Positions 56,942-64,000 of a stretch of 64,000 nucleotides of DNA are shown piece after piece. Location of the stretch: assembly GCF_013282215.1 (NCBI RefSeq), contig NZ_CP048103.1, positions 682,001 through 746,000 on the forward strand, in the 5' to 3' direction. Origin of the DNA: Kroppenstedtia eburnea. Lineage in GTDB: Bacteria > Bacillota > Bacilli > Thermoactinomycetales > DSM-45169. Both the position numbers and the translations under genes were made by a program. Each line of letters begins with the position of its first letter. Position 1 is the stretch's first letter. The notes beneath the pieces are model-generated. The model ran no database searches and was not told the DNA's origin. It saw nothing but the letters and a program-made list of their open reading frames with translations.

Positions 56942-57675
56942 ACGCTTTTTTTACGGCCCTCTCCTTTCTGACCCGCATTCCCGTACCGCTCCGGTCCCAA
57001 CCCGGGAGTTGGTCCCGCAGTGTCCGTTATTATCCCGCCGTGGGCCTGGTGATCGGCGGCATGTTGGCCGGTTTCGATCTGGTGGCGGCGGCCTGGTTTC
57101 CTCCCTGGGTGCGGGGGGTGTTGCTCCTTGGCCTGTGGGTCTGGCTGACCGGTGGTCTTCATCTGGACGGATGGATGGACACGGCGGACGGATTCGGTTC
57201 TTACCGCCCGCGGGAACGCACCCTGGAGATCATGAAAGACAGCCGGGTGGGCGCCATGGGGGTGATCGCGGCGATCCTCCTCTTGTTACTGAAGGCGTCG
57301 GCGCTGGCTTCCACTCCCGGCCCGCTGTGGATTCCCCTGTTGGCCGCCCCGGTGATCGGGCGGTGGGCGTTACTGCCGGCGATCCACTTCTGTCCCTACC
57401 TGACTCAGGATGGGATCGGAAAGGGCTTGAGAGAGGGATTAACCCCTGTCTCCATGGCGGCAGCCACTCTGTTCACCCTCTTGGTCACCGTGGGAAGCGC
57501 CGGGATCCGGGGGTTGTGGTTTCTTGTCATCCCACTGGTCTTGGTTCTCCTCCTGGGCAGGGCTGCCCGAAAACGACTGGGGGGCTGGACCGGGGATATG
57601 TACGGAGCCTTGGTGGAGGCGACAGAGGCGGGGGTTCTCCTGCTGTGGTTGTTGCTGACGGAGGTGTGGCTATGA
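56938..57675 (+). CDS. cobS: CobS, cobalamin synthase
   Basis: A 245-residue membrane enzyme with about six helices that joins the nucleotide loop to cobinamide-GDP. The active-site motif HLDGWMDTADGFGS (about 79-92) and KDSRVGAMGV are clear. It overlaps cobU and the next gene by 4 bp each. Confidence 0.94.
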   Translation: MNAFFTALSFLTRIPVPLRSQPGSWSRSVRYYPAVGLVIGGMLAGFDLVAAAWFPPWVRGVLLLGLWVWLTGGLHLDGWMDTADGFGSYRPRERTLEIMKDSRVGAMGVIAAILLLLLKASALASTPGPLWIPLLAAPVIGRWALLPAIHFCPYLTQDGIGKGLREGLTPVSMAAATLFTLLVTVGSAGIRGLWFLVIPLVLVLLLGRAARKRLGGWTGDMYGALVEATEAGVLLLWLLLTEVWL

Positions 57676-58289
57676 TTCTGGTTTGGCTTCGCCACGGGGA
57701 AACCCGGGCCAACCGGGAGCAACGATATTGTGGCTGGTCGGATCCTCCTCTGAACCGGAGGGGGAGGGAGCAAGCGGTCCAGGCGGCGGAAGCGTTGTCC
57801 GGACTGCAGGTGCAAAGGATCTGGGCCAGTGACCTTCTCCGTTGCCGTCAGACGGCAGAGCCGCTGCAGAGCCGATTTTCCGGGGTGGAGGTGGAAGAGG
57901 CCTCCCGCTTGCGGGAGCTCTCCTTTGGAAAGTGGGAGGGTTTGACCTATGAGGAGATTCGCTCCCGGGATCCGGAGCGGCTGCAGGGTTGGCTCACGGA
58001 CCCGCACCGGGTTTCCCCGCCGGGAGGAGAGACGCTGACCGGGATGGAATCCCGGTTGCAACGATGGTTGGACTCCATCACCCCGGAACTTGCCCCGGGG
58101 GATGTGGGGGTGGCCGTCAGTCACGGGGGGCCGATCCGTTGGTTTGTCTCCCGGCATTTGGAGGGGGATCCGGGGAAGTTCTGGGAGCGTTCCCTCTGCC
58201 ACGGTGGCATCCTGGCGGCAACATGGGATCAGAAGGAGTGGCGGGAGGTTTCCGTTACTGAACTGATGAAAAGAGGGGGCACAGGATGA
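57672..58289 (+). CDS. cobC: Alpha-ribazole phosphatase (histidine phosphatase family)
   Basis: A 205-residue phosphatase with the phosphohistidine motif LRHGETRAN, IWASDLLRCRQTAEPL and the second His in VSHGGPIRW. It removes the phosphate of alpha-ribazole phosphate or of cobalamin 5'-phosphate. The position between cobS and cbiZ supports CobC over a generic phosphatase. The ATG at 57672 overlaps the cobS stop; the longer frame is a cobS shadow. Confidence 0.9.
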   Translation: MILVWLRHGETRANREQRYCGWSDPPLNRRGREQAVQAAEALSGLQVQRIWASDLLRCRQTAEPLQSRFSGVEVEEASRLRELSFGKWEGLTYEEIRSRDPERLQGWLTDPHRVSPPGGETLTGMESRLQRWLDSITPELAPGDVGVAVSHGGPIRWFVSRHLEGDPGKFWERSLCHGGILAATWDQKEWREVSVTELMKRGGTG

Positions 58290-58397
58290 TTGCGATCCGG
58301 TTACGGGGAACTGCACGGGAACCCGCAGCAACTCTCCCGAGCGGGATGGTTGTCGCCGGGGATGATCGGGCTTTCCCGGAGAAGGGGGGAGAAAGAG

Positions 58398-59096
58398 ATG
58401 AAGCCGGCCATTCGCCGTCTGTTTAACGAAGAGAATTTGTTCCTTCACATGGAAAAAAGCCATCTTTGCCTCTCCTCCGCCACACCGCTGGCAGTGCTCT
58501 CCAGCGCACCCGTGGGAGGGGGGAGGGGATGCTGGCGGAAGCTGGTGAATCGCCATGTGGACAAGGACTACCGGGAATCGGACCCGGTGGGGGAGACCCG
58601 ACGCTGGTTGGTGGAGAACGGATATGATCCGGAACAGACGCCGACCCTGCTGACGGCCGCCCGGGTGGAGGACGCCTCCGTGATCAAAGTGGGGGATCCC
58701 CTGGTACAGGTGGCTGCCATCGTCACCGCCGGTGTGGGCAATGCCGCCAGGATGGGGTTTCCCGGTCCGGTTTTCACCGATTGTCCAGACCAGGGGACGA
58801 TCAATATTATCCTGGTGGTGGACGGAGAATTGACAGAAGCTGCGATGGTGAACACGGTGATCACCGTCACCGAGGCAAAAGCGGCGGCTCTTCAGGAACT
58901 GGATGTGAAGGACGGGGAGGGGCGGTCCGCCACGGGAACAACGACGGATGCGGTGATGATCGCTTCCACCCAGCGAAAAAGAGGAAAATATGTGCATGCC
59001 TATGCCGGTGCGGCCAGTCCTCTGGGACAGGCAGTGGGACAGGCGGTTCGGGAAGCGGTCCGGGAAGCGGTGCTTCGGGAGCGTCGGCGGAGATGA
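58398..59096 (+). CDS. cbiZ: CbiZ, adenosylcobinamide amidohydrolase
   Basis: A 232-residue CbiZ-family protein. Conserved stretches are SSAPVGGG, GVGNAARMG and the Thr/Glu-rich NIILVVDGELTEAAMVNTVITVTEAKAAAL. CbiZ cleaves the aminopropanol arm so that cobinamides with foreign lower ligands can be remodelled; CbiB then rebuilds the side chain. I chose the ATG at 58398 (GGGGGAGAAAGAG upstream). About 108 bp after cobC are unassigned. Confidence 0.88.
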   Translation: MKPAIRRLFNEENLFLHMEKSHLCLSSATPLAVLSSAPVGGGRGCWRKLVNRHVDKDYRESDPVGETRRWLVENGYDPEQTPTLLTAARVEDASVIKVGDPLVQVAAIVTAGVGNAARMGFPGPVFTDCPDQGTINIILVVDGELTEAAMVNTVITVTEAKAAALQELDVKDGEGRSATGTTTDAVMIASTQRKRGKYVHAYAGAASPLGQAVGQAVREAVREAVLRERRRR

Positions 59097-60055
59097 TCCC
59101 GGCGCTCACTTTACTGCTGGCTTGTGCTGTGGACAGTTTGGTGGGGGATCCGCGACATCTTCCCCACCCGGTGGTGGGGATGGGGTGGTGGATCACCCGG
59201 GTGGAAAGAATCCTGCGGCGGGGGATGGAGTCTCTTCGGGAAGGTTGGCCGATCCGCCTGCTGGGCTGTCTCCTTCCCCTGACGGTGGTGGGAACGGTCT
59301 ATACGGTCTCTTATTTTCTGTTGACCGGAGTGGAATCTTTCTCCTGGTGGGCGGCCCGCCTGCTGGAGGTGTGGCTGATCTCCACCACCATCGCCGTCAA
59401 GGGATTGGCGGACGCGGGCCGGGGAATCCTCCACGCACTGGAAGCGGGGGATTTGCCGGGGGCCCAAAGAGCGTTGGCGATGGTGGTTGGACGGGATACA
59501 GAGCACCTGGAGGAACCGGAAGTGGTTCGGGGGGCGGTGGAGACCGTGGCGGAAAATATAGTGGACGCCGTCACCTCGCCCCTCTTCTATGCCGCCCTGG
59601 GTGGCGCTCCGCTGGCATTGGCCTATCGGGCGGTCAACACCCTGGACTCCATGGTGGGGTACAAGGATGAACGGTATCGGGATCTGGGCTGGGCTTCCGC
59701 CCGGTTGGATGACCTGGCCAACTGGGTGCCGGCCCGACTCACCATCCTGCCTATGCTGGCGGTCCTCGCCCTGACAGGTCACTCCCCCCGACAAGCCTGG
59801 CGAATGTTGCGAAGAGACGCCCATAAGCATCCCAGTCCCAACAGCGGGATCACCGAGTCCCTGATGGCGGGCGGGCTGGGGATTCAATTGGGAGGAGAGA
59901 ACCGATATCGCGGGATCCTTTCCCGCAGAGCCACCCTGGGGGATTCCCTGCTCCCGAAGACTCCGGGCAACATCCGGGAGGCTGTCAGGGTATTGATTCT
60001 CAGCAGTTGGTTGTTTGCATGTGCGGTTGCCTTTTTCTGCTACACTGTAAGTTGA
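59093..60055 (+). CDS. cbiB: CbiB, adenosylcobinamide-phosphate synthase
   Basis: A 320-residue membrane enzyme that attaches aminopropanol phosphate to adenosylcobyric acid. Landmarks are DSLVGDPRHLPHPVVGMG (about 13-30), VGRDTEHL and NIVDAVTSPLFYA, RAVNTLDSMVGYKDERY and HPSPNSGITE. The ATG at 59093 overlaps the cbiZ stop. It closes the operon; a Thr-phosphate decarboxylase for its co-substrate is encoded earlier in it. Confidence 0.94.
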   Translation: MIPALTLLLACAVDSLVGDPRHLPHPVVGMGWWITRVERILRRGMESLREGWPIRLLGCLLPLTVVGTVYTVSYFLLTGVESFSWWAARLLEVWLISTTIAVKGLADAGRGILHALEAGDLPGAQRALAMVVGRDTEHLEEPEVVRGAVETVAENIVDAVTSPLFYAALGGAPLALAYRAVNTLDSMVGYKDERYRDLGWASARLDDLANWVPARLTILPMLAVLALTGHSPRQAWRMLRRDAHKHPSPNSGITESLMAGGLGIQLGGENRYRGILSRRATLGDSLLPKTPGNIREAVRVLILSSWLFACAVAFFCYTVS

Positions 60056-60122
60056 AGAGGGGCGCACCGGCGCCGCCTCCCGTTCCTCAGCCGGTGCAAT
60101 CCGACCCAGGAGGTGTGTGTAT

Positions 60123-60953
60123 ATGAACAGGAATCCCTTGGTCACTCCGGAATGGTTATATGAACATCTGCAAGATCCCGGGCTGGTGGTGGTGGATTGC
60201 CGGTTCGACCTGGCCCGCCCTGAGGCCGGGGCAGAGGCGTATCGAAAGGGTCATATCCCCGGGGCACTGTATCTGGACCTGGAAAAGGACCTGTCCGCTC
60301 CGGTGGAGACTCACGGGGGGCGCCACCCCCTGCCGGAGGGGGAGCGGTTTGCGGAGCGGCTGGGTGAAGTGGGGATCGATCGCCACCGGATGGTCGTCGC
60401 CTACGATGATCAGGGAGGAGCAATGGCCGCCCGCCTCTGGTGGATGTTGCGGTTTCTCGGGCATGAGGAGGTGTTCGTCCTCAACGGCGGCTACAGGGCA
60501 TGGACAGAGTCGGGGTATCCGGTGAATGACGAAGTACCCCGGCGGGAGCCTACCCGGTTTGTACCTGATCCGCAAGAGGAGCTTCGGGTGGGGATGGAGG
60601 AAGTGAAAGCCTGGACCGGTCTGCTGATCGATTCCCGTGAACCTGCCCGCTATGAAGGGAGAACGGAGCCGATCGATGTCAAGGCGGGTCACATCCCGGG
60701 CGCGGTCAACCGTTTCTGGAAGGAGAACCTGGGGAAGGACGGGCGGTGGAAAACCCCTGCCGAGCTGAAAAAAGAATGGGCCTTCGCTCAAGGGAAACAA
60801 CCCATCGTCTACTGCGGCTCCGGTGTCACCGCCTGTGCCAACCTGTTGGCCCTCCACGCCGCCGGCATCCCGGATGCCCGTCTCTACGCAGGCAGCTGGA
60901 GCGACTGGATCAGCTATGAGCAGAATCCGGTGGCGACGGGAAAAGAGAATTGA
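60123..60953 (+). CDS. Thiosulfate/3-mercaptopyruvate sulfurtransferase
   Basis: A 276-residue tandem rhodanese. Domain 1 (about 8-135) is inactive (Asp in the VVAYDDQGG loop), and domain 2 carries the catalytic Cys231 in VYCGSGVTAC. The CGSGVTA loop is of the SseA/TST kind. It transfers sulfane sulfur to a thiophile. The ATG at 60123 follows AGGAGGTG. A terminator separates it from the TusA/DsrE unit. Confidence 0.92.
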   Translation: MNRNPLVTPEWLYEHLQDPGLVVVDCRFDLARPEAGAEAYRKGHIPGALYLDLEKDLSAPVETHGGRHPLPEGERFAERLGEVGIDRHRMVVAYDDQGGAMAARLWWMLRFLGHEEVFVLNGGYRAWTESGYPVNDEVPRREPTRFVPDPQEELRVGMEEVKAWTGLLIDSREPARYEGRTEPIDVKAGHIPGAVNRFWKENLGKDGRWKTPAELKKEWAFAQGKQPIVYCGSGVTACANLLALHAAGIPDARLYAGSWSDWISYEQNPVATGKEN

Positions 60954-60982
60954 TTCAACGAAAGAATGATGGAAAAGATCAA

Positions 60983-61007
60983 AACCTCCTGCCGGGAGGT
61001 TTTTTTA
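60983..61007 (+). terminator. Terminator of the sulfurtransferase gene
   Basis: AACCTCC and GGGAGGTT arms are followed by seven T. Confidence 0.9.
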
Positions 61008-61041
61008 TCTGGATTCCATTTCAAGGCCAGTACACGAATGC

Positions 61042-61071
61042 TTGACAAACATATACCCCCATAGGTATTAT
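61042..61071 (+). promoter_or_regulatory. Promoter with CsoR/CstR-type operator, TusA-DsrE unit
   Basis: TTGACA (61042) and TATTAT (61066) are 18 bp apart. Between them lies the operator-like ATATACCCCCATAGGTATTA (61051-61070), an imperfect palindrome of the ATACCC-n-GGGTAT kind bound by CsoR/CstR repressors. One half-site is degenerate compared with the other two copies in the locus. Confidence 0.7.
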
Positions 61072-61108
61072 ATCACGCAGAACCTTTTGTCACAAAGGGG
61101 GTCATGGA

Positions 61109-61336
61109 ATGAAAGCGGATTGGACTGTCGACGCCAAAGGCCTCTCCTGTCCGATGCCCTTGGTGCGGGCCAAAAAAGGGATGGATCGCTTAAATTCCGG
61201 CGACGTGCTGGAGTTGATCAGCACCGATCCGGGATCGAAGAATGATTTCAAGGCTTGGGTCAGGACGGCTGGCCACGAACTGATCGATGTTCATGAGGCA
61301 GACGGGGTCTACACCATTTATGTGAAAAAGAAGTGA
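61109..61336 (+). CDS. TusA family sulfur carrier
   Basis: A 75-residue TusA-like protein with the conserved CPMP motif (Cys14 in GLSCPMPLV), which carries a persulfide between sulfur enzymes. AAAGGGGGTCATGG precedes the ATG. The DsrE-like gene follows by 13 bp. Confidence 0.92.
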   Translation: MKADWTVDAKGLSCPMPLVRAKKGMDRLNSGDVLELISTDPGSKNDFKAWVRTAGHELIDVHEADGVYTIYVKKK

Positions 61337-61349
61337 AGGGGGGTTCAAC

Positions 61350-61835
61350 ATGGATGAAGAAAAAAACAACACGACCCTGGTGGTGTTCAGCGGTGATTTG
61401 GACAAGGCGATCGCCAGCTTTATCATTGCCACCGGCGCGGCCGCTATGGGCGGCAAGGTGACGATGTTCTTCACTTTCTGGGGTCTGAACATCCTTCGGA
61501 AAGAGAATTACACCTCGTCCAAGAAAAAAAATTTCATGGAAAAGATGTTTGGAATGATGATGCCCAAAGGGCCGGACAAACTGGGGATTTCCAAGATGAA
61601 CATGGGCGGTATGGGCTCCAAAATGATGAAGAAGGTCATGAGGAAGAAAAATATCTCCACCCTCCCGGAACTGATGGAAATGGCGAAAGAATTGGATGTC
61701 AACATGGTCGCCTGCACGATGTCCATGGATGTGCTGGGAATAGGAAAAGATGAACTGATCGATGGCATCGACTACGGTGGAGTAGCTGCATACCTGGGTG
61801 ACGCATATGAGGCCAAAGTCAATCTCTTTATCTGA
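61350..61835 (+). CDS. DsrE/F/H-like (DsrE2) sulfur relay protein
   Basis: A 161-residue DsrE-family protein. The conserved Cys is in VACTMSMDVLGI (near 122), and a Met/Lys-rich middle (GMMMPKGP...MNMGGMGSKMMKKVM) is usual for DsrE2. It probably passes sulfur from TusA or rhodanese partners in the same locus. AAGGGGGG lies upstream of the ATG. Confidence 0.88.
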   Translation: MDEEKNNTTLVVFSGDLDKAIASFIIATGAAAMGGKVTMFFTFWGLNILRKENYTSSKKKNFMEKMFGMMMPKGPDKLGISKMNMGGMGSKMMKKVMRKKNISTLPELMEMAKELDVNMVACTMSMDVLGIGKDELIDGIDYGGVAAYLGDAYEAKVNLFI

Positions 61836-61841
61836 ATAAAC

Positions 61842-61874
61842 AGGGCCTGGGGATCCACATCCTCAGGCCCTTTC
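61842..61874 (+). terminator. Terminator of the TusA-DsrE unit
   Basis: AGGGCCTGGGGAT and ATCCTCAGGCCCT arms are followed by TTC. It lies just past the DsrE stop and before the truncated regulator gene. Confidence 0.75.
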
Positions 61875-61900
61875 ATCCAATCGGAAGGGAGGGGTGATCT

Positions 61901-61975
61901 GTGAAATACGAGGAAAATGTGAGGAAGCGGCTGTGTCGGGTGGAAGGCCAGATCGACGGGGTGTTGAGACAGTAA
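61901..61975 (+). pseudogene. cstR: Truncated CsoR/CstR-type repressor gene
   Basis: GTG start with AAGGGAGGGG upstream. The 24 codons include RLCRVEGQIDGVLRQ, the conserved N-terminal helix of CsoR/CstR repressors (usually RLKRIEGQVRGVLRM). They stop at TAA instead of running on for about 60 more residues with the two Cys ligands. The missing part is not found downstream. The sequence after the stop is a transposase-less IS relic, so insertion or deletion destroyed the gene. Confidence 0.75.
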
Positions 61976-62466
61976 GTTCCATGCCCGATGCATGCAACCT
62001 GTGACTCAGTTCCTGGAGGATTGAAACTCAATCGGTCCCGAATAAATGGGAAGTTTATAAAAGGCGAGCGAGAAAACCCAGCCCTTTAGGGTTGGGATGA
62101 AAGCGAGCGTCGTTCGGTGTCCCCCTTGTGGGGATACTTAGAACGACAAATTCTGAAAAGTCATTTTCAAACATGCGTTCTATTGTTACACTAAGCTTAG
62201 TTGCTCTTTGAAAAGTGGATAGCATATGGGGTTGTGCAAGCCAATCGTCTTGCATGTAAAATGCTATGCGTTACCTTCATGGCTGGGATGAAATGCGAAA
62301 ACCAAGCGATCATTCCAGCCTGAGACATGGCAACTAAACTCCGTTTTTAACCGTGGGGCACACGGGGATCGCTTGGTCCATTTCTCCGGGTTGCCGGAGA
62401 TTACCCAAGCGACCGAAGGAAGTGCCTGTGGTAAATCCAACGCCTTAAGGCGTGTGGAGTGTCAAG
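61976..62466 (+). mobile_element. Transposase-less IS200/IS605-like relic
   Basis: About 490 bp without a coding frame and of lower GC than its surroundings. It contains an AACCCAGCCC-TTTA-GGGTTGGG hairpin (about 62073-62094), a GTCGTTC...GAACGAC hairpin (62109-62146), a CGCTTGG...CCAAGCG stem with inner CTCCGGG-TTG-CCGGAG (62371-62412), and the end hairpin ACGCCTTAAGGCGT followed by GTGGAGTGTCA (to 62465). The last 40 bases match the relic at 15120. Such structured right ends of TnpB-encoding elements are where guide (omega) RNAs lie. Left boundary is uncertain. Confidence 0.6.
62371..62466 (+). ncRNA. Possible orphan omega-RNA-like structure at the IS end
   Basis: Two stable stems (CGCTTGG...CCAAGCG and ACGCCTTAAGGCGT) lie in the last hundred bases of the relic, where TnpB guide RNAs are encoded in intact elements. 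The bases after 62465 would form the guide. There is no tnpB gene in the window, so this is speculative and based on layout only. Confidence 0.25.
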
Positions 62467-62494
62467 CTTTGCTCTGAAAAGAAATATGCATCTA

Positions 62495-62523
62495 TTGACT
62501 TCATATACCCATGGGGGTATAAT
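62495..62523 (+). promoter_or_regulatory. Promoter with CsoR/CstR-type operator, rhodanese unit
   Basis: TTGACT (62495) and TATAAT (62518) are 17 bp apart. ATATACCCATGGGGGTATAA (62503-62522) fills the spacer and the -10 box. Binding would block RNA polymerase. Confidence 0.75.
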
Positions 62524-62574
62524 CTGAATCGTAAACAACTTCATAGAGGGGTTGGATCTTTTTTTTGCCTCGCA

Positions 62575-62592
62575 ATATACCCATGGGGGTAT
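62575..62592 (+). promoter_or_regulatory. Second operator copy in the leader
   Basis: ATATACCCATGGGGGTAT again, 72 bp after the first copy and 23 bp before the ATG. It could act as a roadblock or support cooperative binding. Confidence 0.65.
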
Positions 62593-62615
62593 TGATGAGA
62601 GGAGGAGAACGTAGG

Positions 62616-62927
62616 ATGTCCACCTGGAAAAACATATCCGCTGCTGAGGTAAAGCGTCGATTGGAGGCGGGGGAACACCTCCATCTCATCGATGTGCGGG
62701 AGGATGAGGAGTTCGACTCCGGACGGATTCCCGGTTCCCGTTTGGTTCCCCTGAGTCGGTTGCCCTTGGTGTGGCGGGAGATGGATCCGGATCAGGAAAT
62801 GGTCCTGATCTGCCGCAGTGGAAATCGCAGCGGGCAGGCCTGTGAATACTTGTCTCTTCAAGGATTTACCCGCCTGTACAACATGGAAGGGGGTCTCCTG
62901 GAGTGGACAGGGGACTTGGAACATTGA
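62616..62927 (+). CDS. Single-domain rhodanese
   Basis: A 103-residue rhodanese. It has LIDVREDEEFDSGRIPGS and the catalytic Cys in VLICRSGNRSG, a five- to six-residue loop typical of GlpE-like enzymes. The ATG at 62616 follows GGAGGAGAAC. It starts the second sulfur operon, controlled by the two operator copies. Confidence 0.9.
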   Translation: MSTWKNISAAEVKRRLEAGEHLHLIDVREDEEFDSGRIPGSRLVPLSRLPLVWREMDPDQEMVLICRSGNRSGQACEYLSLQGFTRLYNMEGGLLEWTGDLEH

Positions 62928-62946
62928 CAAGAGAGGAGTGAATGGG

Positions 62947-63516
62947 ATGTCTGCTTACAAAGTGGACCACAAATTGGACTGCAAAGGATTGTCCTGTCCG
63001 ATGCCGATCGTGAAGACACGGAAGGCGATTCAGGAAATCCTTCCGGGAGAGGTGCTGGAGGTGGAAGCCACCGACAGGGGTTCCCTGGCCGATATCAAGA
63101 GTTGGGCGGGGCGAACGGGTCATCAATACCTGGGTTCCACTGAGGAAGATGGTGTTCTGCACCATTTCCTCCGAAAAGCGTCCGAAGGTGAAGAACAAGA
63201 GGAGAAGAAATATCCTCATGTGATCTCTCTGGATGAAGTAAAGTCCCGTTACAAAGAGGCGGACGTGCAGTTGGTGGATGTACGGGAACCCATGGAGTAC
63301 GCTTTTGGCCATATCCCGGGAGCCATCTCGATCCCTATGGGCGAAATGGGGGAACGATTCGGTGAGCTGGACTCCAACCATGAGATTTGGGTGATCTGCC
63401 GCAGTGGAAGCCGGAGCGACCACGTCTGCCAGCTTCTTGCCGAAAAGGGGTTCCCCATTGTTAAGAACGTGGTCCCCGGTATGAAGGATTGGGACGGGGA
63501 AACAGAGACGAACTGA
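62947..63516 (+). CDS. TusA-rhodanese fusion protein
   Basis: A 189-residue fusion. Residues 1-75 are TusA-like with CPMP (GLSCPMPIVKT), then a short Glu-rich linker, then a rhodanese domain with VDVREPMEYAFGHIPGA and catalytic Cys in VICRSGSRS. Fusion lets a persulfide pass directly between carrier and transferase. It lies 19 bp after the first rhodanese gene. Confidence 0.9.
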   Translation: MSAYKVDHKLDCKGLSCPMPIVKTRKAIQEILPGEVLEVEATDRGSLADIKSWAGRTGHQYLGSTEEDGVLHHFLRKASEGEEQEEKKYPHVISLDEVKSRYKEADVQLVDVREPMEYAFGHIPGAISIPMGEMGERFGELDSNHEIWVICRSGSRSDHVCQLLAEKGFPIVKNVVPGMKDWDGETETN

Positions 63517-63651
63517 AGTGTTTTTGGGGGAGATGGGCAGCGGCTTGTGGCAATCATTGTTGGAGAAGTGCCCTGGACGGCCTGCGACCGCCACTGATGC
63601 ACAGGTTTAACATCGCACTGATTTTTTAAAATTGGAAGGAGGAAAAATACT

Positions 63652-64000
63652 GTGACTGTGAATCACCTTTCCGCTGAACAGCTTCGCGACAAAATGAACA
63701 AGGGCGAATCTTTGTTTATCCTGGATGTCCGAAACGAAGGGGATTACAGCGACTGGAAAATTGAGGGTAAAACAATTGAATCTCTCAACATCCCGTATTT
63801 TGAATTCCTGGATGATGAGGATGTGGCCGATGGCCGTCTCCCGAAAGACAAGGAAATTGTGACGGTTTGCGCCAAAGGCGGTTCTTCCCGGTTCGTGGCA
63901 GAAATTCTCGATGGCAAAGGATTCCGTGCCACTTCCCTGGATGGCGGGATGAAGGCATGGAGCCTGGTTTACAATACGGTTCCGGTTGACGAAGAGAATC
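63652..64000 (+). CDS. N-terminal rhodanese domain of a larger sulfur enzyme (partial)
   Basis: The frame runs off the window after about 116 residues. It holds a rhodanese domain with LDVRNEGDYSDWKIEG and Cys in TVCAKGGSSRFVA. This type often precedes a metallo-beta-lactamase domain (persulfide dioxygenase), so a rhodanese-MBL fusion is likely but unseen. GTG at 63652 follows AAGGAGG; a second GTG at 63658 is possible. Confidence 0.8.
   Translation, partial: MTVNHLSAEQLRDKMNKGESLFILDVRNEGDYSDWKIEGKTIESLNIPYFEFLDDEDVADGRLPKDKEIVTVCAKGGSSRFVAEILDGKGFRATSLDGGMKAWSLVYNTVPVDEEN

Noticed and set aside
58286-58400. Short frame between cobC and cbiZ as a separate gene
   Set aside because: The 46-codon frame overlapping the cobC stop has no ribosome site and no domain; cbiZ begins in another frame at 58398.
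57405-58997. 530-codon minus-strand frame in the cobalamin operon
   Set aside because: Antisense to cobS, cobC and cbiZ, which have clear motifs and overlapping starts.
62055-62255. 66-codon minus-strand frame inside the IS relic
   Set aside because: It spans two hairpins and shows no match to TnpA or TnpB motifs.

Overview
The window looks like chromosome of an endospore-forming Bacillota with fairly GC-rich coding DNA. The evidence is strong AAGGAGG-type ribosome sites, frequent GTG and TTG starts, a spore-germinant receptor operon, a sufCDSUB operon, and the acetylated DapH/DapL branch of lysine synthesis. I favour the family Thermoactinomycetaceae (Kroppenstedtia, Melghirimyces, Desmospora and relatives), but that is inference from gene style, not from a marker gene. 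There are no rRNA or tRNA genes, no CRISPR array and no intact transposase.

Layout. 1-500: the last codons of a membrane protein, then mosaic repeats. 0.5-5 kb (minus): an operon for cell-surface O-acetylation with a wall amidase, DHHW protein, MBOAT acyltransferase, SGNH lipoprotein and DUF4358 lipoprotein. 5.1-7.6 kb (minus): a two-component system. 7.8-8.4 kb: a GNAT acetyltransferase. 8.8-13.6 kb: a DeoR regulator, DUF1537 kinase, PdxA2-like dehydrogenase and GntP permease, matching the D-threonate catabolic pathway. 13.8-15.1 kb: a secreted beta-helix protein. 15.2-18.9 kb (minus): a germinant receptor with a GerA-GerB fusion and GerC. 19.7-24.9 kb: sufCDSUB. 25.2-27.0 kb: a secreted GH18 chitinase. 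27.1-30.5 kb (minus): MarR, two HlyD adaptors and an EmrB pump. 30.7-33.5 kb: a large penicillin-acylase-family protein. 33.6-38.4 kb: lysoplasmalogenase-like protein, a second two-component system, a DJ-1/PfpI fusion and a DUF2306 protein. 38.6-41.7 kb (minus): dapH, a class III aminotransferase and dapL. 41.9-48.4 kb: a PH-domain protein, a bacitracin-type ABC exporter with its own two-component system, and an AI-2E-family permease. 49.3-52.2 kb: glyoxylate shunt aceB-aceA. 52.3-53.9 kb: small genes. 54.1-60.1 kb: a compact operon for late cobalamin assembly and cobinamide salvage. 60.1-64.0 kb: a sulfur-relay locus of rhodaneses, TusA and DsrE proteins.

The most unusual signals are these. 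(1) A CsoR/CstR-type regulator in the sulfur locus is cut to 24 codons beside a transposase-less IS200/IS605-like relic, while three matching operator palindromes remain at the locus. (2) A second relic of the same IS end supplies the stop codon of the beta-helix gene. (3) A family of modular, nested palindromic repeats (MITE-like) lies in at least six intergenic regions and often abuts or supplies stop codons. (4) GerA and GerB germinant-receptor subunits are fused end to end in one reading frame. (5) A class III aminotransferase sits where the acetylated DAP pathway needs an aminotransferase.
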